Below are positions 18,100 through 25,911 of a stretch of 52,663 nt of DNA, piece by piece (position 1 is the stretch's first letter; every line of letters starts with the position of its first letter). The DNA comes from Gammaproteobacteria bacterium (lineage in GTDB: Bacteria; Pseudomonadota; Gammaproteobacteria; Steroidobacterales; PWYM01). Location: NCBI GenBank assembly GCA_007693855.1, contig RECU01000070.1:1-52663 (forward strand), given 5' to 3'. The notes below the pieces were generated by a model. That model was not told the origin of the DNA, did no database searches, and saw nothing but the letters and a program-made list of their open reading frames with translations. A program made the position numbers and the translations under genes.

Positions 18100-18753
18100 T
18101 CAGGCTTCGCCGGCGGCGATCCGTGACGCCGCCCTCGCCTGGGCGGGGTGATGCGTGGCCAGGCCTTCGCCCCTGCCCTCCAGCACAGCCTCGAGTTCTG
18201 CGAGTGCCGAGTCCAGCGCAGCGTTGATGATCACGTAATCGAACTCGTGCCAGTGGGTGACGTCACCCTGGGCTTCTGCCAGCCGGCGGGCAATCACCGT
18301 CTCGTCATCCGTGCCCCGGCCGCGCAGGCGTCGTTCCAGCTCCTCCAGCGACGGCGGCAGGATGAACACGCTGCGGCATGTCGGCATGCGTGCCCGGACC
18401 TGGCGTGCCCCCTGCCAGTCGATTTCCAGCAGCACATCGTGGCCGGCAGCCAGCAGCGCCTCGACCTGGGTGCGGGCGGTGCCGTAATGCCGACCGAAGA
18501 CTTCAGCGTATTCGAGGAACTCGTCGTGAGCCACCATCTCGGTGAAGCGCGCCGGGGTGACGAAATGGTAGTCCTGGCCGTCGCGTTCCCCGGGGCGGGC
18601 GGGTCGGGTGGTGTAGGACACCGAGAATCGCAAGCCCGGACGTCTGGCCATCAGTGCGCGGACCAGCGTGGTCTTGCCCGCGCCGGACGGCGCGGAAAAC
18701 ACCCAGAGTCGTGGCTCCGGCGCGCTGACGCCAGGGCCGGCCTCATTCGACAT
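18100..18753 (-). CDS. gmk: Guanylate kinase
   Basis: Encodes 217 aa. It phosphorylates GMP to GDP. The P-loop 'SAPSGAGKTTL', 'VSYTTRPARPGERDGQDYHFV' (GMP binding), 'EYAEVFGRHYGT' and 'LLEIDWQGARQV' are all present. It overlaps the yicC 3' end by 11 bases and precedes rpoZ and spoT, giving the guanine-nucleotide/stringent group seen in many gammaproteobacteria. Confidence 0.97.
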   Translation of the reverse strand: MSNEAGPGVSAPEPRLWVFSAPSGAGKTTLVRALMARRPGLRFSVSYTTRPARPGERDGQDYHFVTPARFTEMVAHDEFLEYAEVFGRHYGTARTQVEALLAAGHDVLLEIDWQGARQVRARMPTCRSVFILPPSLEELERRLRGRGTDDETVIARRLAEAQGDVTHWHEFDYVIINAALDSALAELEAVLEGRGEGLATHHPAQARAASRIAAGEA

Positions 18754-19609
18754 TCTGGACCTGCTCGCGCATCTGCTCGATCAGGACCTTGAGGTCTACG
18801 GCCGCGCGGGTGACCTCGGTATCCGTGGATTTCGAACCCAGCGTATTGGCCTCGCGGTTGAGTTCCTGGATGAGGAAATCCAGGCGCCTGCCGACCGGTT
18901 CCTCACGCGTGAGGATGTCCCGGATCTCGGCGACATGCGCCTGGAGGCGGTCCAGTTCCTCGGCCACGTCGATTCGGCTGGCAAGCAACGCAAGCTCCTG
19001 CTCAAGGCGCCCCTCATCGGCCTCGACGCCCAGCCGGGCGATCCGTTCGCGCAGTCGCGCCAGCTGTCCGCTGCGGAGTTCCGGCATCCGGACGGCAATG
19101 CCCGCTGCCAGGGTCTCGATGGCATCGCAGCGCGAAACCAGGCCCTCTGCCAGACGCTGCCCCTCGCGCTCGCGGGCTTTGATGAGGTCCGTGAGCAGCG
19201 TCTCCAGGCCCGCCTGGGCGGCCGCCGCGAGACCTGCTGGCGGTTCGCTGCGTTCTTCGACCACCCCGGGCCAGCGCAGCAGTTCGCGCACCGAGACCCC
19301 TTGCTGCTGGCCGGTGAGTTTGCCGATCTGGTTGGCCAGCGCGTGCAGGCGCAGGACCAGCGGCGCGTTCAGTTCCAGTGCCGGGACGGCGTCCGCGGTG
19401 GGCACCATGCGCAGGTTCAGATCGACCTTGCCGCGGCCGAGCCGTTGCTGCGCGCTGACCTTCAGTGCCGCTTCTTCTGCCCGCAGCGCCTCGGGCAGGC
19501 GGAACGAGAGCTCGAGGAATCGATGGTTGACGCTGCGCGCCTCCCACGTCAGGAGTTCGCCTGCGAACGCCTGTTCGTGGCGGGCATAGCCGGTCATGCT
19601 GCGAATCAT
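18743..19609 (-). CDS. yicC: YicC family endoribonuclease
   Basis: Encodes 288 aa. It begins with the family hallmark 'MIRSMTGYAR' and ends with 'DFLIQELNREANTLGSKSTDTEVTRAAVDLKVLIEQMREQVQNVE'-type sequence, where the C-terminal Glu/His region forms the catalytic site of this hexameric RNase family. YicC homologues act in RNA turnover. The frame is open far upstream, but that part is antisense to the PP2C gene, so the ATG at 19609 is the start. Confidence 0.95.
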   Translation of the reverse strand: MIRSMTGYARHEQAFAGELLTWEARSVNHRFLELSFRLPEALRAEEAALKVSAQQRLGRGKVDLNLRMVPTADAVPALELNAPLVLRLHALANQIGKLTGQQQGVSVRELLRWPGVVEERSEPPAGLAAAAQAGLETLLTDLIKAREREGQRLAEGLVSRCDAIETLAAGIAVRMPELRSGQLARLRERIARLGVEADEGRLEQELALLASRIDVAEELDRLQAHVAEIRDILTREEPVGRRLDFLIQELNREANTLGSKSTDTEVTRAAVDLKVLIEQMREQVQNVE

Positions 19610-19726
19610 GTTCTGGGCCCGCTGGTCTGCGTCGGGGGACCCGCGGAGTCTATCAGGCTGCACCGCAAACGGGTTCCGCGCGGGGCGGTGGGTGGGCAAA
19701 TTGCGGTGGTGATCACTGTACATTTG

Positions 19727-19753
19727 CAGATCGGCAGGTACTCTGCCGATCTG
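19727..19753. promoter_or_regulatory. 27-bp palindrome in the yicC/PP2C divergent promoter region
   Basis: Perfect 11-bp arms (CAGATCGGCAG / CTGCCGATCTG) around a 5-base centre, lying 51 bases before the phosphatase ATG and 117 bases before the yicC ATG. No T-tract follows on either side, so an operator is more likely than a terminator. The binding protein is unknown. Confidence 0.55.
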
Positions 19754-19804
19754 GCTCAGGCGGACGCGCTGGCGCACACGACAGGTACGGGCAACAGGAC
19801 GGGC

Positions 19805-20596
19805 ATGCACACCAGTATGGAAGAGGCGCCGGTCGAACAGCAGAACGCTGCGCAGGGCGAGGAGCCGGTGACGGCCTGTCTCAGCCTGATAGGCGATCGT
19901 GAGGAAAACCAGGACCGCGTGCTCGTCTGGGCCCATGGTGGGGCGTGGCTGCTCATGGCCGTCGACGGCATGGGTGGCCACAGCGATGGCGCCAGGGCGG
20001 CAGAGACCGCCATCGCGGTCGTCAAGCGCGCGTTCCGGGCTGCGCCTAAGCCCCTGCTGGATCCGCAGGGATTTCTGCACCTTGCGCTTGGCCGGGCCCA
20101 TGCCGAGATCGTCGCGCTGGGACAGGGTCTTGCGCTGGATGTCCGACCGCGGGCGACCTGTGCCATGGCCATCGCCCAGGATGACGGTGCGTGGTGGGCC
20201 CACGTCGGTGACAGCCGGGTCTATCAACTGCGCAGCGGGCGGATCGTCGAGCGGACGCGTGACCACAGCCATGTCGAGCTGCTGCTGCAGCAGGGATTGA
20301 TCGGTGAGTCCGAGGTACACCGCCATCCGCTGCGCAACTACGTCGAGTCCTGCCTTGGCGGTGATGCTGCGGTTCCCGACATGACCATTTCGAGGTTTAG
20401 GCGTCTGCGCCGCGGTGATGTGCTGCTGGCCTGCAGCGACGGATTCTGGTCCGGCTTGACGGATGGTCAGGTGGCCGAACTTGGCCAGCCGGTGGAGGCG
20501 ACCCTCGCCGCACGTCTCGAGCGGCTCGGGCGCCAGGCGGTGCAGGCTCAGGCGCCCTACGCCGACAATACCTCCGCAGTTGCGCTGTGCTGGTAG
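19805..20596 (+). CDS. PP2C-type serine/threonine protein phosphatase
   Basis: Encodes 263 aa and is cytoplasmic. All metal-binding motifs of the PPM/PP2C family are present: '[12 protein letters not shown]' (D37), 'AVDGMGGH' (D54, G55), 'VGDSRVYQL' (near 135), 'CSDGFW' (D212) and 'ADNTSAV' (D254). It dephosphorylates Ser/Thr on protein partners that cannot be identified here; no Hanks-type kinase is adjacent. The start at 19805 (MHTSMEE) or the ATG at 19817 is likely. It is divergent from yicC and 97 bases upstream of rph. Confidence 0.92.
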   Translation: MHTSMEEAPVEQQNAAQGEEPVTACLSLIGDREENQDRVLVWAHGGAWLLMAVDGMGGHSDGARAAETAIAVVKRAFRAAPKPLLDPQGFLHLALGRAHAEIVALGQGLALDVRPRATCAMAIAQDDGAWWAHVGDSRVYQLRSGRIVERTRDHSHVELLLQQGLIGESEVHRHPLRNYVESCLGGDAAVPDMTISRFRRLRRGDVLLACSDGFWSGLTDGQVAELGQPVEATLAARLERLGRQAVQAQAPYADNTSAVALCW

Positions 20597-20693
20597 CGTC
20601 CGGGGCCATGTGTCCCGGCGATGTTTCCTGCGACAATCAGGTTCAGCGGTCGTGGAATCGCCCGCGATCGCTCGGGCCATCAGGAGACAGAAC

Positions 20694-21410
20694 ATGAGAC
20701 CAAGCGGTCGTGCGCCAGACGAGTTGCGTCGAGTACGCCTCACGCCGGGCTTTACCCGGCACGCGGAAGGCTCGGTGCTCAGCGAATTCGGCGAGACCCG
20801 GGTACTGTGCACCGCCAGTGTCGAGGAACGCACGCCGCCCTGGCTGCGCAACACCGGTCAGGGCTGGGTGACGGCCGAATACGGCATGCTGCCGCGCGCC
20901 ACCCATAGCCGCAGTGCGCGCGAGGCTGTCCGTGGCGGCCAGGGCGGACGAACCCAGGAAATCCAGCGCCTGATCGGTCGCTCACTGCGCGCCGCGGTCG
21001 ATCTGCGTGCGCTTGGCGAGCGTACCGTGACCCTCGACTGCGATGTGCTTCAGGCCGATGGCGGCACGCGCACCGCGGCCATTACCGGCGCTTATGTGGC
21101 GCTGCGCCTGGCCGTGGCCGGATTGCTCGGGTCACGGCGCATTTCGCGCGATCCCGTGCATGGCCAGGTCGCGGCGGTGTCCGTCGGCATCTTCTCAGGC
21201 GTGCCGGTGCTCGACCTCGATTACGCCGAGGACGCCGCCGCCGAAACCGACATGAACGTCGTGATGAACGAGGCCGGCGGTTTCATCGAAGTCCAGGGTA
21301 CTGCCGAGGGGCATGCGTTCCGGCGCAGCGAGCTGGACACGCTGCTGGATCTGGCCAGCGCCGGAATCCAGGACCTCATGCAGGCCCAGCGGGCGGCGCT
21401 GTCGGGATGA
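20694..21410 (+). CDS. rph: Ribonuclease PH
   Basis: Encodes 238 aa. It is a phosphorolytic 3'-5' exoribonuclease that trims tRNA 3' ends. Start-to-end family features: '[12 protein letters not shown]', '[21 protein letters not shown]', '[17 protein letters not shown]', '[16 protein letters not shown]', '[21 protein letters not shown]' and '[15 protein letters not shown]'. AGGAG lies 8 bases before the ATG. The stop overlaps rdgB as ATGA. Confidence 0.98.
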   Translation: MRPSGRAPDELRRVRLTPGFTRHAEGSVLSEFGETRVLCTASVEERTPPWLRNTGQGWVTAEYGMLPRATHSRSAREAVRGGQGGRTQEIQRLIGRSLRAAVDLRALGERTVTLDCDVLQADGGTRTAAITGAYVALRLAVAGLLGSRRISRDPVHGQVAAVSVGIFSGVPVLDLDYAEDAAAETDMNVVMNEAGGFIEVQGTAEGHAFRRSELDTLLDLASAGIQDLMQAQRAALSG

Positions 21411-22018
21411 GTGCGCGCCGCTGGGTGCTGGCCAGCGGGAACGACGGCAAGCGCCGGGAACTCGAGGCTTTGTTGGCACCGCTCGGCATCGTGCTGTCCG
21501 CCCAATCGGCATGGGGTCTGGCCGGTGTGCCCGAAACCGGCGAGAGTTTCGTCGAGAATGCCCTGCTGAAAGCGCGCGCTGCGGCGCGCGCCACAGGCCT
21601 GCCTGCCATCGGTGACGACTCTGGTCTGATCGTCGATGCCCTCGACGGGGCACCTGGGCTGCGCTCGGCGCGGTACGCTGCCGAAAGCGCGGATGACCGG
21701 GCCGACGATCAGGCGAACATCGACCGGCTGCTCGCGGCGCTGGCAGACACGCCGGTGGCGCAGCGCTGCGCCAGATTTGTCTGCGTGCTGGTGGTGTTGG
21801 GCCACGCGGCTGATCCTGATCCCCTGGTGGCGCGGGGGGTCTGGGAAGGGCGGATCGCCACCGCACCGCGCGGCGGCTCGGGCTTCGGCTACGACCCGGT
21901 GTTCGAGATTCCCGGCCTGGGCAAGACGGCCGCTGAACTCCCGGCGGCAGAGAAAAACCGGCTGAGTCATCGGGCGCGTGCGCTGGGTGCACTGCGCGCG
22001 CAGCTGGCATCGCGATGA
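21407..22018 (+). CDS. rdgB: XTP/dITP diphosphatase (RdgB/HAM1)
   Basis: Encodes 203 aa. It hydrolyses XTP, ITP and dITP to keep non-canonical purines out of DNA and RNA. Family signatures are '[16 protein letters not shown]', '[17 protein letters not shown]', '[24 protein letters not shown]' and '[12 protein letters not shown]'. It is coupled to rph and hemW through ATGA overlaps on both sides, forming an rph-rdgB-hemW operon common in gammaproteobacteria. Confidence 0.98.
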   Translation: MSARRWVLASGNDGKRRELEALLAPLGIVLSAQSAWGLAGVPETGESFVENALLKARAAARATGLPAIGDDSGLIVDALDGAPGLRSARYAAESADDRADDQANIDRLLAALADTPVAQRCARFVCVLVVLGHAADPDPLVARGVWEGRIATAPRGGSGFGYDPVFEIPGLGKTAAELPAAEKNRLSHRARALGALRAQLASR

Positions 22019-23193
22019 GCGCGGCGCCGACGGTTCCCGCTGGCGGGTCTGAAGGACTGGCGGTCTACGTTCACCTGCCATGGTGTGTGTCGAAGTGCCC
22101 GTATTGCGATTTCAATTCGCATACTCTGCGTGGGTCCCTGCCGGAAGCCCAGTATGTCGCCGCGCTGCTGGCCGACCTCGATGCCGACCTGCCTTCGCTG
22201 TCCGGCCGACGCGTCGCCAGTCTCTTCGTCGGCGGCGGCACGCCGAGCCTGTTCAGCGGCCGTTCGATCGAGTCCCTGCTGATCGGTGTGGCCAGCCGTC
22301 TGGAGATTGCCGCCGACGTCGAGATCACGTTGGAGGTCAACCCCGGAACTGTGGAACGCGGGCGGCTGGCCGACTACCGCGCGGCCGGGGTCAATCGCCT
22401 GTCGATCGGCGCGCAGAGTTTCGACGCCGGCAAGCTGCGGGTGCTGGGGCGGATTCATGGCCCGGAGGAGATTTCAGCTGCGGTGGCAGAGGCCCGTGCG
22501 GGCGGGTTCTCCAACATCAACCTCGATCTGATGTATGGGCTGCCAGAGCAGTCGCCGAGCCAGGCGCTCGCTGACGTGCGCGCGGCGCTGGCGCTCGAGC
22601 CCACGCATCTGTCGCATTACCAGCTGACCCTCGAGCCCAATACCCGCTTCCATCATCAACCGCCCCCCCTGCCCGACGAAGATACCTTGTGGGAGATCGA
22701 GTCAGCCTGCAGGCCGGTGCTGGTCGGGGCAGGGTTTGAGCGCTACGAGGTTTCCGCATGGGCTCAGCCCGGCGCGGAGTGTCGTCACAACCTGGCCTAC
22801 TGGCGGTTCGCCGACTACCTGGGGCTTGGCGCCGGTGCTCACGGCAAACTCTCGAGTGCCGAGGGTGTCCGTCGGCGCTGGCGGATCGCACATCCCCAGG
22901 GGTATCTGCTTGCCGCAGCGCCACGCCTGGCGGGCGAGCGCTGGCTGGTTGCTGAGGACCTGGTGTGCGAATACCTGATGAACGTGCTGCGCTTGCGCGA
23001 GGGCTTCACCCTGGCGGCGTTCACTGCGCGTACCGGGCTTGCGGCGCAGCAGCTTGCGCCGAGTCTCGAGCGCCTGCGTGACCGCGGGCTCATGACCCTC
23101 GAAGCGGGGCGGTGGCGGGCCAGCGACCAGGGCTATGCCCATCTTGACGGCCTGCTTGCCGAGTTCCTGCCGGCAGCGCCTTCGCCGTCGTGA
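22015..23193 (+). CDS. hemW: Radical SAM heme chaperone HemW
   Basis: Encodes 392 aa. HemW binds heme and a [4Fe-4S] cluster and helps insert heme into respiratory proteins. The cluster motif CVSKCPYC (C24/C28/C31) is followed by F, the HemW-type residue pattern that distinguishes it from coproporphyrinogen dehydrogenase HemN. Further matches are 'SLFVGGGTPSLFS', 'EVNPGTVE', 'GVNRLSIGAQSF' and 'GLGAGAHGKL'. It ends the rph-rdgB operon. Confidence 0.96.
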   Translation: MSAAPTVPAGGSEGLAVYVHLPWCVSKCPYCDFNSHTLRGSLPEAQYVAALLADLDADLPSLSGRRVASLFVGGGTPSLFSGRSIESLLIGVASRLEIAADVEITLEVNPGTVERGRLADYRAAGVNRLSIGAQSFDAGKLRVLGRIHGPEEISAAVAEARAGGFSNINLDLMYGLPEQSPSQALADVRAALALEPTHLSHYQLTLEPNTRFHHQPPPLPDEDTLWEIESACRPVLVGAGFERYEVSAWAQPGAECRHNLAYWRFADYLGLGAGAHGKLSSAEGVRRRWRIAHPQGYLLAAAPRLAGERWLVAEDLVCEYLMNVLRLREGFTLAAFTARTGLAAQQLAPSLERLRDRGLMTLEAGRWRASDQGYAHLDGLLAEFLPAAPSPS

Positions 23194-23404
23194 TCGCGCC
23201 GGCCAGCCTGCTGTTATGCACAAACTGGCGCTCATGCGGAAAATCAGTGCTCAAACGGGCTAGTTTTCATGTGGCAAGTTCGCTTGCTAGCATAACCTGC
23301 TGATTTACTTGATATAACTGCTTTAGGTTAAATTTTCGCCAATTTGATGGATTCGCTGTGGTCACCGGCGTTTGTCCCCCGTTGCCACGTTTCATGCACA
23401 GAGT

Positions 23405-23425
23405 TATCCACAGCTTCTGTGGATA
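23405..23425. repeat. Perfect inverted repeat made of two opposed DnaA boxes
   Basis: TATCCACAG and CTGTGGATA face each other across CTT, giving a perfect 9-bp inverted repeat. Each arm overlaps a DnaA-box match, so DnaA could bind as an opposed pair. Confidence 0.85.
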
Positions 23426-23486
23426 TGTCGACGCGCCGGCAGTCCAGCAAGAACGGTGCGCCAGCAAGTACGTCGCGCGTCTTTGC

Positions 23487-23515
23487 TTGTCAGCGGTCAG
23501 CAGGCTGCCTATACT
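23487..23515 (+). promoter_or_regulatory. Sigma-70 promoter for rpmE
   Basis: TTGTCA (-35) and TATACT (-10), each five of six to consensus, with an ideal 17-base spacer. The predicted transcription start is near 23522, about 50 bases before the rpmE ATG. Confidence 0.7.
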
Positions 23516-23570
23516 GTTCTGCTTGCTTTGGTTCACCGAAGAACTCTTTATTTTGACAGGCGAATTGGTC

Positions 23571-23777
23571 ATGAAAGCCGAGATTCATCCCCAGTACAGC
23601 GAAATCACGGTGTCGTGCAGCTGCGGCAACGTGTTTCAGACCCGCTCGACGCTCGGGCGTGACCTTCAGGTCGAGGTCTGCTCGCAGTGCCATCCTTTCT
23701 ACACCGGCAAGCAGAAGATCGTCGACACCGGTGGCCGGGTCGACAAGTTCCGCCGCAAGTACGGCCTCGCCGGTTGA
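23571..23777 (+). CDS. rpmE: 50S ribosomal protein L31, zinc-ribbon type
   Basis: Encodes 68 aa. The complete Zn ribbon is present (C16, C18, C37, C40: 'SCSCG' and 'CSQC'), so this is the zinc-containing L31 rather than the zinc-independent paralogue. 'MKAEIHP.Y' and the C-terminal '[12 protein letters not shown]' are typical. It is apparently monocistronic, with its own promoter upstream and a hairpin terminator downstream. Confidence 0.98.
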   Translation: MKAEIHPQYSEITVSCSCGNVFQTRSTLGRDLQVEVCSQCHPFYTGKQKIVDTGGRVDKFRRKYGLAG

Positions 23778-23831
23778 TTGTCGGCGCGTGCTGCCCGCCG
23801 CGCCGTACCCTCAGTTGATGCCCGTTGATGT

Positions 23832-23864
23832 CCGGCCCGTGGTGATCCCCGGGCCGGCGTTTTT
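23832..23864 (+). terminator. Rho-independent terminator after rpmE
   Basis: Arms CCGGCCC (23832-23838) and GGGCCGG (23851-23857) with a 12-base loop, followed by CGTTTTT. The T-tract runs directly into the -35 region of the gltA promoter. Confidence 0.7.
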
Positions 23865-23890
23865 GTGTGGGCGCGCCGCACGCCTATAAT
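23863..23890 (+). promoter_or_regulatory. Candidate sigma-70 promoter for gltA
   Basis: A perfect TATAAT (23885-23890) with TTGTGT (23863-23868) 16 bases upstream. Predicted transcription begins near 23897, giving a leader of about 70 bases before the gltA start. Confidence 0.6.
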
Positions 23891-23967
23891 TGGCGGCCCC
23901 CGGAAACAGGGCGCTCGGCGCGGGATGCGCCGAGCGTAAGGGCAGCGGCTCGGGGAGGGCGGCTGCA

Positions 23968-25287
23968 ATGACGTCTAACCAGGATGAGTGCATGACCAAC
24001 AAGACCTACCAGCTGATCCACCCGGACTCCGGCAAGACTGCAGACCTGCCCGTGCGTACGCCGACTCTCGGCCCGACCGTGGTCGATATCGGCGGCCTCT
24101 ACAGGGATCACGGGCTGTTCACGTTTGATCCGGGGTTCGCGGCCACGGCGAGCTGTGAAAGCGCGATCACCTACATCGACGGTGATGAAGGGGTTCTGCT
24201 CTACCGTGGCTATCCCGTAGAGCAGCTGGCGGAGCACTCCCGCTTCATCGAGGTCGCCTACCTGCTCCTGTACGGCAATCTGCCGACTGCCGAGGAACTG
24301 GCGACCTTCGAGCGCTCGATCCGCATGCACACCATGCTGCACGAGAGCCTGCTGCGGTTTTTCAACGGCTTCCATTACAACGCCCATCCAATGGCGATGG
24401 TCACCGGCGTAGTGGCCTCGATGTCGGCGTTCTACCACGACACCACGAACATCAAGAATCCGGCGCATATCGACATCTTCGCCCATCGCATCATCGCGAA
24501 GCTGCCGACCATCGCTGCTGCGGCCTACAAGCATTCGCTCGGCCAGCCGTTCATGTATCCGCAGAACCACCTCGATTACTGCAGCAACATGCTGCACATG
24601 TACTTCGCGGTCCCTGCGGAGGCCTACGAGATCAACCCGGTGGCCGCGCGCGCGCTGGACCTGCTGTTCATCCTGCATGCCGATCATGAGCAGAACTGTT
24701 CGACCTCGACGGTGCGCCTGGCCGGCAGTTCCGGTACCAATCCCTATTCCGCGATCGCCGCCGGGATCTCGGCGCTGTGGGGGCCCGCGCACGGCGGTGC
24801 CAACGAGGCTGTGCTGACGATGCTCAACGAGATCGGCAGCGTCGCCAACATCGAGAAGTTCGTGGCCAAGGCCAAGGACAAGAACGATCCGTTCCGGCTG
24901 ATGGGCTTCGGCCATCGGGTCTACAAAAACTTCGATCCCCGGGCCAAGCTGATCCGCAAGATGTGCCACGAGGTGCTGAAAGAACTGGGCGACCCCAATG
25001 ACCCGCTGTTCGAGCTGGCGCTGCGCCTGGAGGAGGTTGCGCTCCGGGACGAGTACTTCATCGAGAAGAAACTCTACCCCAACGTGGACTTCTATTCGGG
25101 CATCATCTACCGGGCGCTCGGCATCCCGGTATCGATGTTCACCGTCATGTTCGCGATCGCACGCACCGTCGGCTGGGTGGCGCACTGGATGGAAATGAAC
25201 GCTGACCCGACCGGGCGTATCGGCCGTCCGCGGCAGCTCTACACGGGCCCGCCACAGCGCGACTACGTGCCGGTGGACGCCCGATAA
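23968..25287 (+). CDS. gltA: Citrate synthase (type II)
   Basis: Encodes 439 aa. It condenses acetyl-CoA and oxaloacetate at the entry of the TCA cycle. Catalytic regions are visible: '[20 protein letters not shown]' (His), '[12 protein letters not shown]' (His) and '[22 protein letters not shown]' preceded by 'NVDFYSG' (Asp). '[17 protein letters not shown]' is also typical. The ATG at 23968 has GGGGAGG upstream; an ATG at 23992 (MTNKTYQL) would give 431 aa and is nearly as likely. It stands alone, not in a TCA operon. Confidence 0.97.
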   Translation: MTSNQDECMTNKTYQLIHPDSGKTADLPVRTPTLGPTVVDIGGLYRDHGLFTFDPGFAATASCESAITYIDGDEGVLLYRGYPVEQLAEHSRFIEVAYLLLYGNLPTAEELATFERSIRMHTMLHESLLRFFNGFHYNAHPMAMVTGVVASMSAFYHDTTNIKNPAHIDIFAHRIIAKLPTIAAAAYKHSLGQPFMYPQNHLDYCSNMLHMYFAVPAEAYEINPVAARALDLLFILHADHEQNCSTSTVRLAGSSGTNPYSAIAAGISALWGPAHGGANEAVLTMLNEIGSVANIEKFVAKAKDKNDPFRLMGFGHRVYKNFDPRAKLIRKMCHEVLKELGDPNDPLFELALRLEEVALRDEYFIEKKLYPNVDFYSGIIYRALGIPVSMFTVMFAIARTVGWVAHWMEMNADPTGRIGRPRQLYTGPPQRDYVPVDAR

Positions 25288-25308
25288 CGCCCAGGGCCCG
25301 TCGGGGTT

Positions 25309-25899
25309 TTAGTCCGTCAGCAGGCTGAGGATCTCGGCTTCGGCGGCGCGGCGCATCGGTTTGCCGTCGACCGGTGAGAGCGGTGCCTGTCGGACACCGT
25401 GACAGGGAAACACGGTCACCTCGATGGGGGTGTCTCCGGCAATGAAACGCAGTGCGGGGAATTCCTCATAGCCCGCGCCGGCGCGCGTGCGCAGGCGTCG
25501 TTCAAAGCTGTCGAACGGGATCCGGAGCTCGAACAGGGCCATCAGGACTTCCTCCGGCGTGTCGGCGAATACGTGCAGATTGACCGCGGAATGCTCGGTT
25601 GCCGTGCCGGCGAGGACCGGTCCGACCAGCCTTGGAGAGAACGCAGCCAGTGCGCGCATCGCCTCAAGCGCGGTGCGGCGCATCGAGTCCAGCCGCGCGG
25701 TGTGCTCGGTGCCGCCGAACAGCGTCTGCAGGGCCACCAGCGCCTGTTCGACCTCGGTGTTTTTCGGCAGCGCAAGCGTAAGCGGCAGGCCGAGTCGCTC
25801 GCGTGCCTTGCGTTTTGCGAGGCCGTAATCCTGGACCGCATCGTCCAAGATAATCCGGGCGGCTTCCTCGGCGATGCGCCGGGTGGGATCGTTGCTCAT
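25309..25899 (-). CDS. Conserved hypothetical protein downstream of ponA
   Basis: Encodes 196 aa, soluble, with no signal peptide or membrane segment. The N-terminal half is helical and charged ('TRRIAEEAARIILDDAVQDYGLAKRKARERLGL'). The C-terminal half is mixed alpha/beta ('AVNLHVFADTPEEVLMALFELRIPFDSFERRLRT', 'PIEVTVFPCHGVRQAP') and looks like a nucleotidyltransferase-like fold, but I cannot point to a complete catalytic motif. It begins 12 bases after the ponA stop and is probably co-transcribed with it. No function can be assigned. Confidence 0.8.
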   Translation of the reverse strand: MSNDPTRRIAEEAARIILDDAVQDYGLAKRKARERLGLPLTLALPKNTEVEQALVALQTLFGGTEHTARLDSMRRTALEAMRALAAFSPRLVGPVLAGTATEHSAVNLHVFADTPEEVLMALFELRIPFDSFERRLRTRAGAGYEEFPALRFIAGDTPIEVTVFPCHGVRQAPLSPVDGKPMRRAAEAEILSLLTD

Positions 25900-25911
25900 G
25901 ACCTGCCCACC

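Larger units (their letters stand above)
23194..23570. other. AT-rich intergenic region with DnaA-box cluster (possible origin-like or DnaA-titrating element)
   Basis: This 377-base spacer between hemW and rpmE has no credible gene. It holds two perfect TTATNCACA DnaA boxes (23214-23222 TTATGCACA; 23404-23412 TTATCCACA) and two one-mismatch boxes (23392-23400 TCATGCACA; inverted 23418-23426, ATATCCACA when read on the minus strand). Between them, 23261-23350 is only about 37% GC by my count. The layout of boxes beside an AT-rich stretch resembles a bacterial oriC, but no dnaA, dnaN, rpmH or parAB is in the window. The 3' part carries the rpmE promoter. Confidence 0.5.

Noticed and set aside
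19717-19732. LexA-like box upstream of the PP2C gene
   Set aside because: CTGT is present, but the second half site is not ACAG at the required spacing.
19610-20854. Upstream extension of the yicC frame to 703 codons
   Set aside because: The extension lies antisense to the PP2C gene; the YicC family begins at MIRSMTGYAR.
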